Origin: Paragordius varius
Taxonomy: Eukaryota > Nematomorpha
Direction: 5' to 3'
DNA length: 64,000 nucleotides
Assembly (NCBI GenBank): GCA_964247055.1
Contig: OZ176060.1
Location: 496,001-560,000, forward strand
The notes under the pieces are model-generated. The model was given only the letters and a program-made list of their open reading frames with translations, was not told the DNA's origin and searched no databases. The translations under genes and the position numbers were made by a program. This document shows positions 33,531 to 46,679 of this stretch, piece by piece; the first letter of the stretch is position 1; every line of letters starts with the position of its first letter.

Positions 33531-34189
33531 TTTGAAATATGCCATCTAATTAATGGGTATAGAAAGCCTGATAATTTTAAAAGAAAAAGTGAAATTGTTC
33601 ACACATTGCTTCATGGTTGTTTATGGCTAGAAAATATATTCCCAAATTTGATATTTTTTTAATAATATATTTATTAAACTTAACTATGGATGATGCCAAA
33701 TCTCAAGAGTGCATATCAAAATTTCCTGATTAAAACAAATATAATCAATGATTTTTTATATTAATTTAATATTTAAAATAATTTTTATAGATCTTCGCTT
33801 AAAAGAAGTATTTTTATAAATAGGTTTTTAGCAGATTATTGCCATAAAATACACAAATTTGAAAAATTTCATAAGTTTAAATTGTCTTACTTTAAGGTTT
33901 AAAAATAGAAAACAGTAAAAGAAATTATTTAGTATTTAAATAATAAAATAATATATTTTGTCACATTCTTTGATTTTCCTCTGAGATAAGCATATCCAAA
34001 CTTTTTAATAAAAAGATTTACAGATAATACGAAAAATATTAAGTCTCAAAAACTTAACTTAAACGTTAACGTCGGAAATTAATGCATATTTGCCTATTAT
34101 AATACATTAACCAGATGACAATTTTATTTTAGCCTAGTTTTTATTGGATTTTGAAAATTAACTTACTGTATTAATATTAATTATATATA

Positions 34190-34735
34190 TGATATTAGCA
34201 AATTTATCACTTCTTTGAAGGATTAATATATAATTATTAATTAAATATAATAACACCTTCTCCTATAATGCTGTTAAAGTCACCTAGATAAATTTTTGCC
34301 TATAAATAAATATATTTTCATAATCACCAAAATTTTAATTAATTATCCACAACCCAGCAGGATATTAGCGGGCTATGCCCCTCCGTAAATGTGAACTTAA
34401 TAAAAACTTATTCTCTCTTTTTGCCTCCCTAAATAATATATAAAAAGGTGCATATACCTATATGGGTATATAGTATACAATTATTGCTTTCCCATTCGTA
34501 CAAAATTGTAATTATACGAAAAACGTCAAAAAATTAAAGACAGAAATTGTTTTTAAGTTAAATTATTTTAAATACTTTATATTGTTTTAAGATGAAAAAT
34601 AGAAAAAGATATATCGTTAATACACGCAATATTATATTGCAACTATACGGTTTATTTGGGAAAAATCAGAAAATTTGTCTTTTAGAAAAAAACACTTTAT
34701 ATTTATACGTTTTATGTGTATATTTTAGTTTTTTG
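34190..34735 (+). repeat. S block fragment with S core and M1 MITE
   Basis: Contains AACACCTTCTCCTATAATGC, TTAAAGTCACCTAGATAAAT, the S core at 34330-34452 (CCCAGCAGGATATTAGCGGG) and a degraded M1 MITE at 34501-34735. Shorter than the other S blocks. Confidence 0.65.
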
Positions 34736-36549
34736 TAGTTTGGAAACCCAAAACGATAAGTTTTATATAAAAATATTAAAATAAGTATGGTTGACTTTCT
34801 GAAAGATATTTGATCAGTTTCCTTTTATCTTATATTATAGATTTATTGTAGTTAACATTACTATCTAATTTAAATTAAATAAAATTTATATTACTAATAG
34901 TAATTTGAAGTTACTGAAAATCTCTCATGAGATCTGGACTGATAAAATATTTTACAATAATTTATTCCCTAAAAATTACTATTATATGGAAAATATTAAA
35001 ATAAATTACTATATTTAATATTTTTCTTTAAATTATGTTAATATTTACTAGATTTTTCAGTTTAATATATTTTAGAAATTAATGTAAATGCCATCTATTT
35101 TCATTTTTTACAAGGTTTTAAATTTGAGTTTTATATTGTTTTGTTAAATATTCAATAGTGCAATGTGGCTTTAATAACCGACTCCGTAAACTTATAATAT
35201 TTATTATTAAAATTATAGAACTGAATATTAATTAATTAATATTAAAATATTAGATTTTATAAACTGTTCATTTTAGCCATTCATTTTTTTGTAGATGATA
35301 TTTTGGGGGCATTTCATAATGAAGCTTAGTAAATAGACTAGTTTTAAGAGTTGTTTGCTCAATAATTATTAATCTCTTTAGGTATTAGATAAAAAAATAG
35401 AATTCACAGTAAACCTCTAGAAATTCAGATAGCTCCAAAACACAATACAAACAGTTGATATTAAAATTAAATATATTTGCCGGTAATTTACAATATTAGA
35501 AACTATCCATTTTAATTTATCTTTTCCATAATAAAGACTTATTTGCGTGCTGTATTTACGGTTTAAAATAATTAAAGAACAAAATAGCGGCGAAAATGTG
35601 GATTTATTCTACAATTATAGTTGGTCTAAAATTTCATCCTAAAAGGCATATTTTAAAGGGAGCCCTGTGCTAAAAATATTTATCAAGGTATTAAATTATT
35701 AAGAGACTTTGGGGCCATGTGTATGAGCCAGTTGTTAATCCTGGTTTTTTCAGGATTAAGGTTATTTCAAAAGCTGATATCTCGAGATCTAGGATGAATT
35801 TTTGGAATGTGAAAACTGTATTAGCCTAAATAATGTAAATTTAATATATGTATATGGTATGTTATGGAAATTTTGTGACATGTATCAAAAAATATTTTTC
35901 GGGCAAATGCTTGTTAAAGATTATAATGTTTTCATGCTTTATTTTTTATATTCGGGCAAAAAATATTATTAGATAAATAAGTTAAGCAAGTTCAAAATTT
36001 AAATCGTTATAATAACTACAGATATGTTGTTTCAATAATTTAGAATATTTTATAATTATTATACTCATTTGAAACCATTCTAAATGGTAATATCATCAGG
36101 AATACTATCGATTATTTTTAAATTTGGTTTGAATTCAGTAATATATATTTCTATAAAACCATAAATGACGAAAATGAGTTAGCAAAGTTTATATCAGATA
36201 ATCAGACAGCTCTAATATCGAATCGCCATCAGACAGGAGTAGATCGGAGAAACGAATTTGACATAATTTGTTAATAATTTATTTTTACACAACAAATAAG
36301 TATATTTTATAAATATTTAAATATTGATCATTTCTTGGCTATCCAGACCTTAAGCTTTTCATAATTGCTAAATTATTTACGGATTCATAAAGATGCACGG
36401 ATATCTACAAATAATATAAACAAAACTTTTTAATAAGACCCACATATAAATCGCGTGTAAAACTGTTTTCATAATATTGATAAAAATTCAAAACAGGCCT
36501 TCGCCATTGCTAAATTGATTTACGGTATTTATAAAGATTTTATATATAT
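34736..36549. other. AT-rich stretch without a gene
   Basis: No gene is recognised. A small perfect stem AATCCTG/CAGGATT lies at 35739-35759 in a less AT-biased patch (35690-35840). Another such patch is at 36180-36260. Neither has a family match I can support. Confidence 0.4.
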
Positions 36550-37490
36550 AAATATATGATAATAACTTCATAAAAGGAAAAAAAAGGTAATTATTTATAC
36601 CTTCCAAAAGAAAAAACATTTTTTTAAACATAGTTACTTCATTTTAACCCCTAGTATAAATTAATATGGAATCAAAAAATATTATGCCATCTGTTTAATT
36701 AATATAAAGGTTATGTATGGCTCTGCTATTTTCAAAATTAAATACATGCTAAATTTTGGATTTTATAGGTTTTGTTATTTGATATAATTTGTCCGAAAAT
36801 TGTTACCCATTAATATATATTTATGTATAGGGTGAAAAAAGCTTTAAGATATACTAATAAAACTTTTTATATATCAATAGTGATAAACATTTCAAACAGT
36901 TCAGAATTTTAAAGAAAAATTTGTTTACTTTCATATTTGACATTGTAAAATATTTATATTGAACTTTAAGACAAACAGATCTTTTAATCAAACTAAGGTT
37001 ATGGAAATGTTTCATCATCGAATTATGTAGGAAAAGTGAATTTATAATAACTTAAAACACTTTTATACTCTCTTCAGTATACCTCAAAAATATTATATGA
37101 TACGCTTAACAAAATTTTGCTTTTTTTATTCATATGTTAGTATCAAAATTTAACATATATTTAATATTTATCGCGCAATCCTAACATTTTTGCGTATATT
37201 TTATAAAACTTTTATTTTAGAATGGCCTAAAAATTTGAGACTTTTGGAGATTATCCTAAAATAATTTTAAAAATAATTTTGCATTTCATATGTAGATTTT
37301 AAAATATTTAAAGAATATTTTTTAAGATAAAGCATTTACCTTTCACCAAAAAAATTTATTTAAAAAATGGCCGAAAATTCTGCCCTTTTATGAGCACGTA
37401 CCACAAAAGTGTAAAGTATTACAACTCACTCGTAAAGATTAACGGAATATGTAAATTTCATCGGGTTATTTTTTAAACACTGTGAATTTA
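36550..37490 (-). repeat. R1 module
   Basis: Same orientation as 25890-26950: ATGCCATCTGTTTAATTAAT at 36683 and CATGCTAAATTTTGGATTTT are shared. Confidence 0.65.
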
Positions 37491-38739
37491 AATGTCTGTT
37501 TTCGATTTATTTAAAAAAATTGAATTATAAATATATATTTATTGTAAGGTTGCGGAAATTTTAACTAGTAAAATATTTTAATAAACCCTTATAAAAAATT
37601 GAAAAAAAAATTAAATTACAAAATTTATTTTTATTTATCTTGAAAATCTGTATTATTAGTTTTAATTAAAAAAAGATAAAAACACAAGCATGATTTATAA
37701 AATTTTTATAAATAAAAATCCATAAATAATCTAACTAGTTTTGTTATATTTTAATGTTCGATAAATAATTTGATAAAATTTATTGCATATTATTAAATAT
37801 TTTTAAGTTTTTAAAAAATTTTAATATTAATAATTAAAATACAGATTAGATTAAAACAAAATCAAAAAAAATTTTCTATAAAAATAATTTAATAAATTAA
37901 CATATATACAATATCTTAAATTTAATCATTTACTCAACTTATAATAAATAAATTAATTTAAAAAAAGATTATTTAAAATTATAATTATTTTTCTTAGCAT
38001 ATAAAATAATATATAAATACCGAAAATATTTTTATCATACTCATAAAAATATAATAAATATATCCATGCTCTATATAAATTTATATATTCACAAAATAAA
38101 GAAAAAGACAAATAAAAAAAACCGTTAAGAAATGAAATTGTCCGTCGTTTCATTTTTTATAAATTATTGTTTTTCAATTATTATGGTTTAAATTTTTAAA
38201 CAAAAATTTAAATAAAATTTATTCATTATTATTTTAAAACTAATATGATAATTTTTTTTAAATATGTATCATTTTTCTGCCTTATTCCAAAAATATCACT
38301 AAAATATATTATAAAACACACATAAAGGCAAAACACCATTTTTAAAAAAATTTAAATTGCAGATTGGACACATATAAAATGGGCTATTTTTTTAAACGCA
38401 AAAAACCGAGGTTTTGCTAAGTAAAAAAATATTTTTGAAAAATGGTATTTTGTTAAAAATATCAATATACCATTATGATAAATTACAGTAATTTAAGATA
38501 TGATGGAAATGTATTTTATCACCTCAGGATTTGATTTAAGATTAGATTATTTTTAGACTATAAATATTAAATATAAAATTTATTCCTGGTTTTATAAAAG
38601 CTTAGAGCCTAGGTCGTTTCCGTAATTCTTTAAAAAAGCAGGTAGGCTTTAACAAAAAGATATTAAATTTATCAACAAAGTATGCAATTTTTGAAATTAT
38701 TTTTTAATGTTAAAATCTAAGTTATATTAATATAGCAAA
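37491..38739. other. AT-rich stretch with an orphan leader
   Basis: Apart from the leader-like element at 38064-38153 nothing is recognised. Confidence 0.45.
38064..38153 (-). other. Leader exon relic (orphan 3)
   Basis: On the minus strand ATGAAACGACGGACAATTTC, TTAACGGTTTTTTTTATTTG match the leader, and the end reads GAGCATGG but is followed by AT instead of GT, so the donor is lost. A 66-codon open frame through it is a by-product. Confidence 0.55.
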
Positions 38740-39012
38740 ATCTCGGCGGACCAACTTGAAGTATTAAAGTCACAAATTGAAGTGTTTAAAAACCAAACTG
38801 AAGTGTATAAGTACACCCTCTTAAAGTGCAAATGGTATATTTAAATTTGGTTGTGCCTTTAGATTAAGTATATTTTATATAGATTTAAAAATTTATATTC
38901 TCTTATTCATGAGAATGCTTATAGTCGCATCACGAATAGCTTCTATAGCGTAGGTTTATGAGCAAATGTGTAGTATTATATATATGAATTAATTTTTATT
39001 ATTATACCCTCT
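38740..39012 (+). repeat. U module, shorter copy
   Basis: Begins CAAAATCTCGGCGGACCAAC and continues with diverged U-module sequence to TATTATACCCTCTATAG. Confidence 0.6.
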
Positions 39013-39013
39013 A

Positions 39014-39300
39014 TAGATATATATATATATATATATATTTAATAATTTTAATGATTTAAAACATCAGAAGGAAAAAAGGTAATTATTTATTCCCTGGAAA
39101 GAATAAATAGTTAATACAGTTAATTTATTTTCAGTACATTTACGTTAATTCAAGATTAAATATTTTAAATATGCCATCTAATTAATGTAAAAGGTAATTA
39201 AACGGCCCTGCTATTAAAAAAGAAACATGCGTAATGTCCATATAATTCCCACATATGCAAGTTACATTAGGGTAAATTTGATTTGTTCTTCGTATTTTTA
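39014..39300 (-). repeat. (TA)n run followed by a partial R1 module
   Basis: A TA run at 39017-39038 is followed by R1 landmarks including ATGCCATCTAATTAATGTAA at 39172. Confidence 0.55.
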
Positions 39301-39379
39301 ACTTTCTTTTCATATTATTAACCTTTTGTTCATTTTTAAGAAAGTAGGAATCACGTTAGGTGGAAAAATTTTTATGGCA

Positions 39380-40300
39380 AAATATCTATATTATCTATAA
39401 ATATAATTTCCAACCTTTGGAAAACGATAACTTTTGGTACTTTGCTCTATTACACCTTAAAAATTAGACAATCAAAATGTAATTAAACTTATGAAATTTT
39501 CAAATTTGAGCATATTATGACAATAATTTGCTAGAAACTTATTTATATAATACTCTTAAGTGAAGATCTATTAAATTATTTTAAATATTAAATTAACATA
39601 AAAGAATCATCGATGATTTCGTCTTAAGGAGCTTTTTAACTTAAGCATTTAGCATCAACCATAGGTAAAGATTACTAAAATAATTATTAAAAATAAAGAC
39701 AACATGACAATTTAGGAATATATTTTTTTTAGCAATTAACAATCATGAACCAATGAACAATTTAGCTTTTCTTTCTCATTATCAATTAAATGGCATATTT
39801 AATACTTATTATATTTAAATCTTCTTATATACTATAGAGGTTTAATCAAACAATTTTATTTAACTTGTATCAATTATTAATAATATTAATTTAATAAATA
39901 TATAATATAACACTTTTGCCGATAAGATTATACCTCATATGTTTTAAATTCTGTTCGTGCTGACTCTTAGCTTTTCTCATAAATAAGAAAGTATAAATTT
40001 TTGTCTATATAGAATATTTCACTAAACCCATTCAAATTGGCACAACTAAATTAAATATTGTAATGATGAATAACGGATTGGTTATGTTTTGTAATAACAC
40101 AACTAGTTTGCGATTACTATTGACGAAGGGTTTCACATATCGTGTTTAATTTCCATTTATATTATCATTTAATTCTATTTAATTTTCCTTTATCGTTATC
40201 TTACTGATTTTAACAACTGTTGTAAATTAAATATACCTTGCACTTTAAATCTTGAAGTTAGTTCTTTAACACTACATGTTCGTCCGCCCAGATTTCGCAA
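39380..40300 (-). repeat. U module with flank, inverted arm
   Basis: Inverted partner of 33030-33990. It is one of the best matched repeat pairs in the window, for example GATTACTATTGACGAAGGGT at 40112 and TAACGGATTGGTTATGTTTT at 40070. Confidence 0.75.
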
Positions 40301-40322
40301 AAATAATTAATATATAAGAAAT

Positions 40323-40575
40323 CAGGGTTGTCCAGTTGGCGCCATGCGAATGATTAGGAAATCCATGATTTGCAGAAAAATTATAAAATCCCAGTAAAAA
40401 TGTATTCTTAAAAAATGTGAATTCTATCCAATTGGTAATCAACTATCAATATATTGTGCCAAACTTTGGAGATCGTTTGAAAACTAATATATTTCTGAAG
40501 ACCCATATATGTTTGCGGCCCGCTGAATATTTTAAGTCAAGAATGCGGCCCGCAAGGCTATTTTGGATCTCCCTG
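40323..40575 (-). mobile_element. hAT-like MITE, subfamily 1
   Basis: Starts CAGGGTTGTCCAGTTGGC and ends GGATCTCCCTG. Inside are two GCGGCCCGC motifs and, on the minus strand, CAAACATATATGGGTCTTCA. Matches 61124-61391 on the other strand. No clear 8-bp duplication remains. Confidence 0.7.
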
Positions 40576-40599
40576 TACGGATTATTTGAAATTTTTTAT

Positions 40600-41240
40600 T
40601 AACAAAAATCTATTTCTTATTGTTGAAGCGTACTTCATACTGTTGAGGTATAATGAAAACAATATAAGTGCTTTAAGATTGGATACAAAAAAACTTCAAT
40701 AATTAATTCGTTTTAATATTTCTCTCATTACAGAATTTCGATAAAAAAATCTGTTTGTTTTAAATATTTTTGTACAATGCCAAAAATTTGAAAGAAAACA
40801 AACTTTTTAATTTAAAATTCTGAACTGAATTTATCACTGTTGTTTTATATAGAAAAAGTTTTAATATATCTTTAAGCGTTTTTTTACTCTTTCCAAAAAT
40901 ATATAAAAGGGTAAAATTATCAGACTAATTATAAATAACCAACAAACCATAAAATCCAAAATTTAACTATTTTAAATAAAAAATATCAAAGCCTTATACC
41001 CTTACATTAATATTTAGATGGCCGATTTACACAAAGTTAGCAGGGGGTGATATTTAGCATAATATATTTATATTACTAAACTATTACAAATATGTCAGTT
41101 ATTCTAAATTGTATTTTTAAATTTAATAAACAATATAAATTTTTGACAAATATAAATTTTTTTTTGCAATATTTAGTTATCTCTAAACTAAATCCAATCA
41201 TCAAAAACAAACTAACAACACTAACTTAACTAAACTCTGT
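40600..41240 (+). repeat. R1 module
   Basis: Landmarks AATTTGAAAGAAAACAAACT, a TTAATATTTAGATGGCC motif at 41011 and AACAAACTAACAACACTAAC. Confidence 0.6.
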
Positions 41241-41404
41241 ATATATGGACAAAATTTAAATAATAAAGTTGACTATTACTGTACAAGGTATAGATTACAA
41301 TTTACATAAACAAATTTTATGTTAATAATTTTATTTTATTTTTATGTATTTAAAAATAATATAAATTATATTTATTGTGAAAATCATTATCTTGATATTT
41401 TACG

Positions 41405-41750
41405 GTAGATTGTTGAATTCAAAAATACATTTAATATGGATTCTATTACACAAATAATCAATAATGCGACGAGCAAGTATCAATTTAGGATGAATACGTG
41501 TTTAAGCTCAAATAAAAGACCAATGTTTTTAGTTGTGAAATTATATTTAAAACCCTGCATATACAACAATCAAATAAGAATCATTAACCAAAATAAAATG
41601 TCTTTTATTATTCCTTGTGTTAAACATTGCATTATTTACAGTAGATTGTTGAAACCCAAAATACATTTAATATGGATTCTATAATCAAATAATTAATAAT
41701 GCGACGAGCAAGTATCAATTTAGGATGAATACATGTTTAAGCTCAAATTA
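41405..41750 (+). repeat. Tandem duplication with a possible small exon
   Basis: Two direct copies, about 41405-41513 and 41641-41750, share GTAGATTGTTGAA, ATACATTTAATATGGATTCT and AATGCGACGAGCAAGTATCA. In the first the frame M-D-S-I-T-Q-I-I-N-N-A-T-S-K-Y-Q-F-R-M-N is open (82 codons from 41436); in the second a 2-base loss ends it after six codons. Possibly the start of an unknown gene, or simply a repeat; no family recognised. Confidence 0.4.
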
Positions 41751-42044
41751 CAATGTTAACTGATCATTAACAATATAAATGACTGAAAAATAAATTGTTT
41801 TTATTTTTTAGAAACTCCATAAAACATAAGTTATTACATAAATTAATAACAACTATTTTTATTTTTTAAAATTTTTGATTATATCTTGTTATAAAAAATA
41901 TATAAATTTTACCATTTTAAAAAAATTATTACACCATATTAAAACCAATTTAAAACGCGAAAAAAAATATTTTTAACTGTTGTGTTTTGATCATATATGG
42001 GTACCAATAGCGTCAAAAAGGAGTTTCATGAATTATATGTAGTA

Positions 42045-42275
42045 ACACATAAAATAGACGCAAATTTGAAAACAACGATACCCTACAAATCTTTATTCAT
42101 TTAAATATTGTTTAAAATGGTAAAGTGTGAAATAGAGATATTTACTAACTCAATCAATTCTATAATTTACAAAAATTGTAATTAAAGAGCTTATATGAAA
42201 TTAATATTTGGAAAGTATGATTGTAATTTGCCTTAAATTTACGTTTTAACTCTATAACAATTTTTAATGTCAGAC
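42045..42275. mobile_element. Tc1/mariner-type MITE (family M1), strongly degraded
   Basis: The middle part (AAATGGTAAAGTGTGAAATA, AACTCAATCAATTCTATAAT) and a right remnant TTTACGTTTTAACTC fit the family; the ends are eroded. Confidence 0.4.
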
Positions 42276-42587
42276 TTATAAAATAAAATAAATGAATCTA
42301 TATTCAATAAACATTTGATTATAAAGAATTAAAAATATAAATAAACACTAATGATCGCGGCCTATAATTTGATTTAAAATTAAATAAACCAAAAATTAAA
42401 TCAAATGTTAATCTAAGTCCGCTTATAGATATACTACAATGGAGTTGCAGGATCATTAATATTGCGGTCATGATATTAATCTTATCATTAAAATTGATAA
42501 AATGTTTTAAGAAATTTCCTTTTTTCACTCATTTAGTAAATTATATTTAAAATTATAATATATTATAAATATATATAAAAATACAAT

Positions 42588-43012
42588 TTAAAATATATGA
42601 AGAAAAGTGCTGCGCAACAATAATGGGCATGTGGAAGTTACAAGGGGGAAGAAAGAGAAAATATTATTATATGTAAATATATAAAAAAGAAATATAATAA
42701 AAAAAAAGAAATATATAAAAAATATTACAATGATGCATTTGTTGGGTTGTTGTCTATGAGGGAATTTCGCCCGCTCATAAACATGTGGTACATATCCGAG
42801 GATGATTTGATAGTATTGGTAACTATTAATTTCTTTAGTTGGGTAGGGCATCGGAACCTGATCTTCTTAAAAAGAACATCGTTTTTCGAATTCCACGAGC
42901 CGAGGCTCCCTACAACAACTGGAATGACTTGGGTGTTGCTGTATGTTTCCTGTAATTGTTGAGCCAAACAGCTATACTTCATTATTTTATTGTTAAAGGC
43001 CGTTTCGTAGAA
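42588..43012 (-). pseudogene. LINE (non-LTR retrotransposon) 3' end
   Basis: The minus strand from 43010 reads E-T-A-F-N-N-K-I-M-K-Y-S-C-L-A-Q-Q-L, then V-I-P-V-V-V-G-S-L-G-S-W, Q-L-K-K-L-I and a stop near 42725. The pattern K-Y-x-x-L-A-x-x-L...V-I-P-V-V-V-G-x-L-G is typical of the C-terminus of the reverse transcriptase/endonuclease protein of several LINE clades. Below it lies an AT-rich 3' tail to about 42590. All upstream domains are missing, as expected for a 5'-truncated insertion. The clade cannot be settled. It abuts and truncates an R1 module at 43012. Confidence 0.75.
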
Positions 43013-43340
43013 ATACCAAAGCCATATAATTAATTAAACAGATGGCATAAATTTATAATAATATTTCGTATACTTATAGGAGTGAAAATAAAGTAACTGT
43101 CTTTAAAAAAGTATTCTTTGCAAGGTATAAATATTCACCTATTTTTAGTTTTATCAGGTTATTAAGCATAACATTTTTATCCTATGTATAATACTAAACT
43201 ATTACTAATATGTCTGTTAAAGTCACCTCAGAACATAAATTTCTGGCTAAATATAAATATTTTTTATTAGATAAATCATTAAACTATTTTTTTTAAAACA
43301 AATTAATAAGACTAACTCAAGTGAAAACTCGCCTTTGTCG
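43012..43340 (+). repeat. R1 module, truncated
   Basis: ATTAATTAAACAGATGGCAT at 43029 and TGTTAAAGTCACCTCAGAAC at 43215. An ATG at 43211 opens a 28-codon frame here only. Confidence 0.65.
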
Positions 43341-44212
43341 TATATATTACAGAACAAATTTGATTAATCAAATCGACTAACTTTTATTGAATAAAAAGTT
43401 TTTATATGTACCATAGGTAGACTTGTTTTACTTAAACATATATAATAATAGTTTCAGTTGAATATTATACTTATATATAGTACAGTATATGTTTATTTTG
43501 AAATCATTAGCTTGATATAGAAAATGCATTTTTAACAATAAATTTTTTAATATAAATATTTATCTAAACACGCTATTCTTTAATTTAGAATAGGGTCATA
43601 GTTATTCTTTACTAAATATTTTTTGCTAAATAATTATTTTTATTTACTAAACTAAATCTTTTTATTCGCGTATCAAAAATCCTTAAACTTAAAAATTTGC
43701 TGAGAAACACAGTTTAATAAAAGTGAGTAATTTCGTAAAATAAACATTTATTTTATAAAAGGCAGTTTTATTAGCAAAAATTACAATATTATTACAAAAT
43801 ATGACGCAAACACTTTTATATTTTGGAATTTTATAATTTAAAATAATTATTTGATTTTTTATTAAAGAAGGATAGACTTTACTCCATATTTTTCTGTCTT
43901 TTTTATGTCAATAAATACTTGACTGTTGCTTTTCAAAAAGTTGTGATAACATAAATTTAAATGATTCAAAAATGTTATTTATTAAATATAATTTAAAAAA
44001 AATTTAATAACCATACTTTATTATTCACATGGATAAAAAATTAGTCAATAAATTTAAACTTATATGAATCATAGCTTAAGTTTAGAAAATTTAATGTTAT
44101 TTGAAGTAAATGAAAAATATCAAGTAAATATATGGTATTATTAGTTAACATATATTAATTTGAAAATTATTTTTCACTATAAAAAATATTGAAACAAAAA
44201 TTGAAATATAAA
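43341..44212. other. Flank upstream of orphan leader 4
   Basis: AT-rich. CTTGATATAGAAAATGCATT at 43513 recurs at 55300, so 43490-44460 and 55290-56040 are direct relatives. No gene. Confidence 0.5.
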
Positions 44213-44304
44213 ATGAAACGACAGACGATTTCATTTCTTAACGGTTTTTTTTAATTGTCTGCTTTTTTATTTATTCTTAAAATTTATTTTTGTTTTAAAA
44301 ATGG
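44213..44304 (+). other. Leader exon without a partner (orphan 4)
   Basis: ATGAAACGACAGACGATTTC, ATTTCTTAACGG, TTAATTGTCTGC, then TTAAAAATGG followed by GTATTT. All leader and donor features are kept. Downstream comes flank block T, then inverted zinc-finger debris, not a plus-strand exon 2. Confidence 0.6.
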
Positions 44305-44399
44305 GTATTTATATTATTTATAAATATATAATATTTAGTTTTATTTATAATTATTCGTATATATTAGATTAACTTTAAATCTTAATGTTTTAACTTTTA

Positions 44400-46350
44400 T
44401 AATGTATACATAGGCCATCTTTTTTATGTTTAGTATTGTATTTATAAAATAAGCTCTTTTAGTGAATTTAAACAAAACTCACTAGGAATTTATAAAAAGT
44501 TATGTTAGAATGTTAACTGACCAATAATTAAATTACGTGACTAAAAAATAATTTTGGTATGCTAAAAACTGAATAAACAAGATTTTTGTTATATTTGTTT
44601 TAAATGGTAAAATGTGAAAAGATTTATAACACAATCAATTTTATATTCTATAATTTCAATTAAAGAGCGTATAGAGGAAAAATTAGTTTTCGAAAAAGCC
44701 TGGTAGTCTTTTAAAATAATTTGCCTTATTATGTTTTAAATGTATATATTAATTTTAATTTATAAAATATGAAATAAACAAATATCCGATCATAATTAAT
44801 ATTTTCAACTAATAAGCGCGGCATATAATTTTATTGAAATTTGACAAAAGATAAAGAAATAATTTACGATTTCGGATTTATAAATATACTATAATGAACG
44901 ACCTGCGTAAATATTAACAATGCGTACTGACGTAAAGTTTTTTGATAAATAATCAATTATAATCTTTTTTAATATATTTCTTTCGTTAATCTATAATATT
45001 TTTTACCATGTATCTAAATTTTGATATTATTTTAAGTCCAATGGTTAAAAAATCATTTTTAAAAATATTTTTTTCTATCGAAGATTAAATCAAGCTTACT
45101 TTTTAGATTATGGCTAAATATAATATTTGTTAAAATAGTTCGAGAGCCATACCAGTTCGATAATTAAGAATGTAAAAAATTAACAATTAAATATTAATAT
45201 TAAATTTGATTAAATATTTTATTTCGATATCTTAACCATATAAATAAATCGTATAAATCCAACGAGAATTATAAATATTTATCAACCAATAAAAGCAAAA
45301 ATTGATGATATCAATCTAAATTTTCAAATTAAATATTTCCTGATATTTGTCTAATTATATGAGATACTATTGTAGGATAAATTATATCTGGATATATGTC
45401 ATTTTTAGTTTATATTCATGTTTAGTTCTACTGGTAAATTTATACTACTTTTCATTGTTGAAGTCATTTAATATACCATTTTGTATTGTAATGCAAATGT
45501 TTATCTTTATAAAAAATATAATACATCTATATTGCCAAATTTTTTAAATATTTTATTAATCTTAGGATTTTTATGCAAATATTTTATAGTTATACTTTCT
45601 TTGCTTAAAAGCTTTTTAAAAGTGTAATACATAATAGGCTGAAAAGTTTAAGCTGATTTACAATAAAAAATTGTGGCTCGCTGATTAAACCGTAGAGTTT
45701 ATTTGTTAAATAGAAAACTAAGAGTATATAAATAACCCCGCTTTATTGTTGCCCACCTCACATTATTTTAGGCCAATTGGCTATACTGTAATGTGTGAGT
45801 AAAAAACAACAAACGGTGTGAAATAATTTTTTTTTGATATTTACAACATTAAATTTGTTTTATATATTGACAAAATTATTTATTTGCTTTTATGTAATTT
45901 TAGAAAAATTAGGGTAGGGATTAGTTGGAAACCGAAACTAGTATGCATTTATCCTATATATATACTTTACCACTAAAATTATTTAAAATAATATTTATGT
46001 TATTATTTATAATTTTATGGACAAAATTTATTTTATATCATACGCTACTGTATTGTTATTTGGCCAACATTAAAGTAAGCACTGGACAGTAATTGATATT
46101 ATACATGAAAATATTAGTATAATTTTTTTTCAAAAGGCAAATATTTTTAGAATCTATCGTATAAAGATTATATAATAAGAATTGTAAAATACATAATTGA
46201 TGTGTTACCAATAAATTTATTTTACAATCTGCAGTGAAAACAATCAGTTACATTTAGCAAATCAAGATATAAATATGATTGTCATTAAGATAAAAATATT
46301 TGCTTTTATATTTTTACGTTTTGTCCGTATAATTTCAATTTTGTTGTAAT
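44400..46350. repeat. Flank block T, second copy
   Basis: Direct relative of 16250-18540: GGCCATCTTTTTTATGTTTA, AACTCACTAGGAATTTATAA, GCGCGGCATATAATTTTATT, a worn M1 MITE at 44550-44765, a K block at 45640-45835 and an M1 MITE at 46087-46346. Confidence 0.7.
46087..46346. mobile_element. Tc1/mariner-type MITE (family M1)
   Basis: Left CAGTAATTGATATTATACAT; right TTTACGTTTTGTCCGTATAA. A second, partial right half follows at 46350-46470. Confidence 0.75.
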
Positions 46351-46679
46351 TGATTGTAAAACAATCATTTATTATTTAGAAAATCAAGATATAAAAATTA
46401 TGGTTTTCTCGAAAGAAAAAAATTTTTGTTAATTTTTACATGTAGTGGGTATAATTTCGTTTTTAATATAATTTAGCTATTATGTGCAAAAACTCCAGAA
46501 ATTACCCGTCAAATGGCAAAAATATTTTATTAACCATCTAAATTTAATTTTAAAACTATAATTTTAAAATAAAATTTATATTTGTGTTTAACATGCTACA
46601 TGTATTATATTATGTTTATTAAATTAGGGTGTTCAATTGTGTACATTTTTTATATAAATAGTAAAATTATATTATGATT

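Noticed and set aside
45347-45547. 66-codon hydrophobic open frame as a membrane protein gene
   Set aside because: Hydrophobic Ile/Phe/Tyr-rich frames are expected by chance at this base composition and no homologous frame is kept in the paralogous block at 16250-18540.
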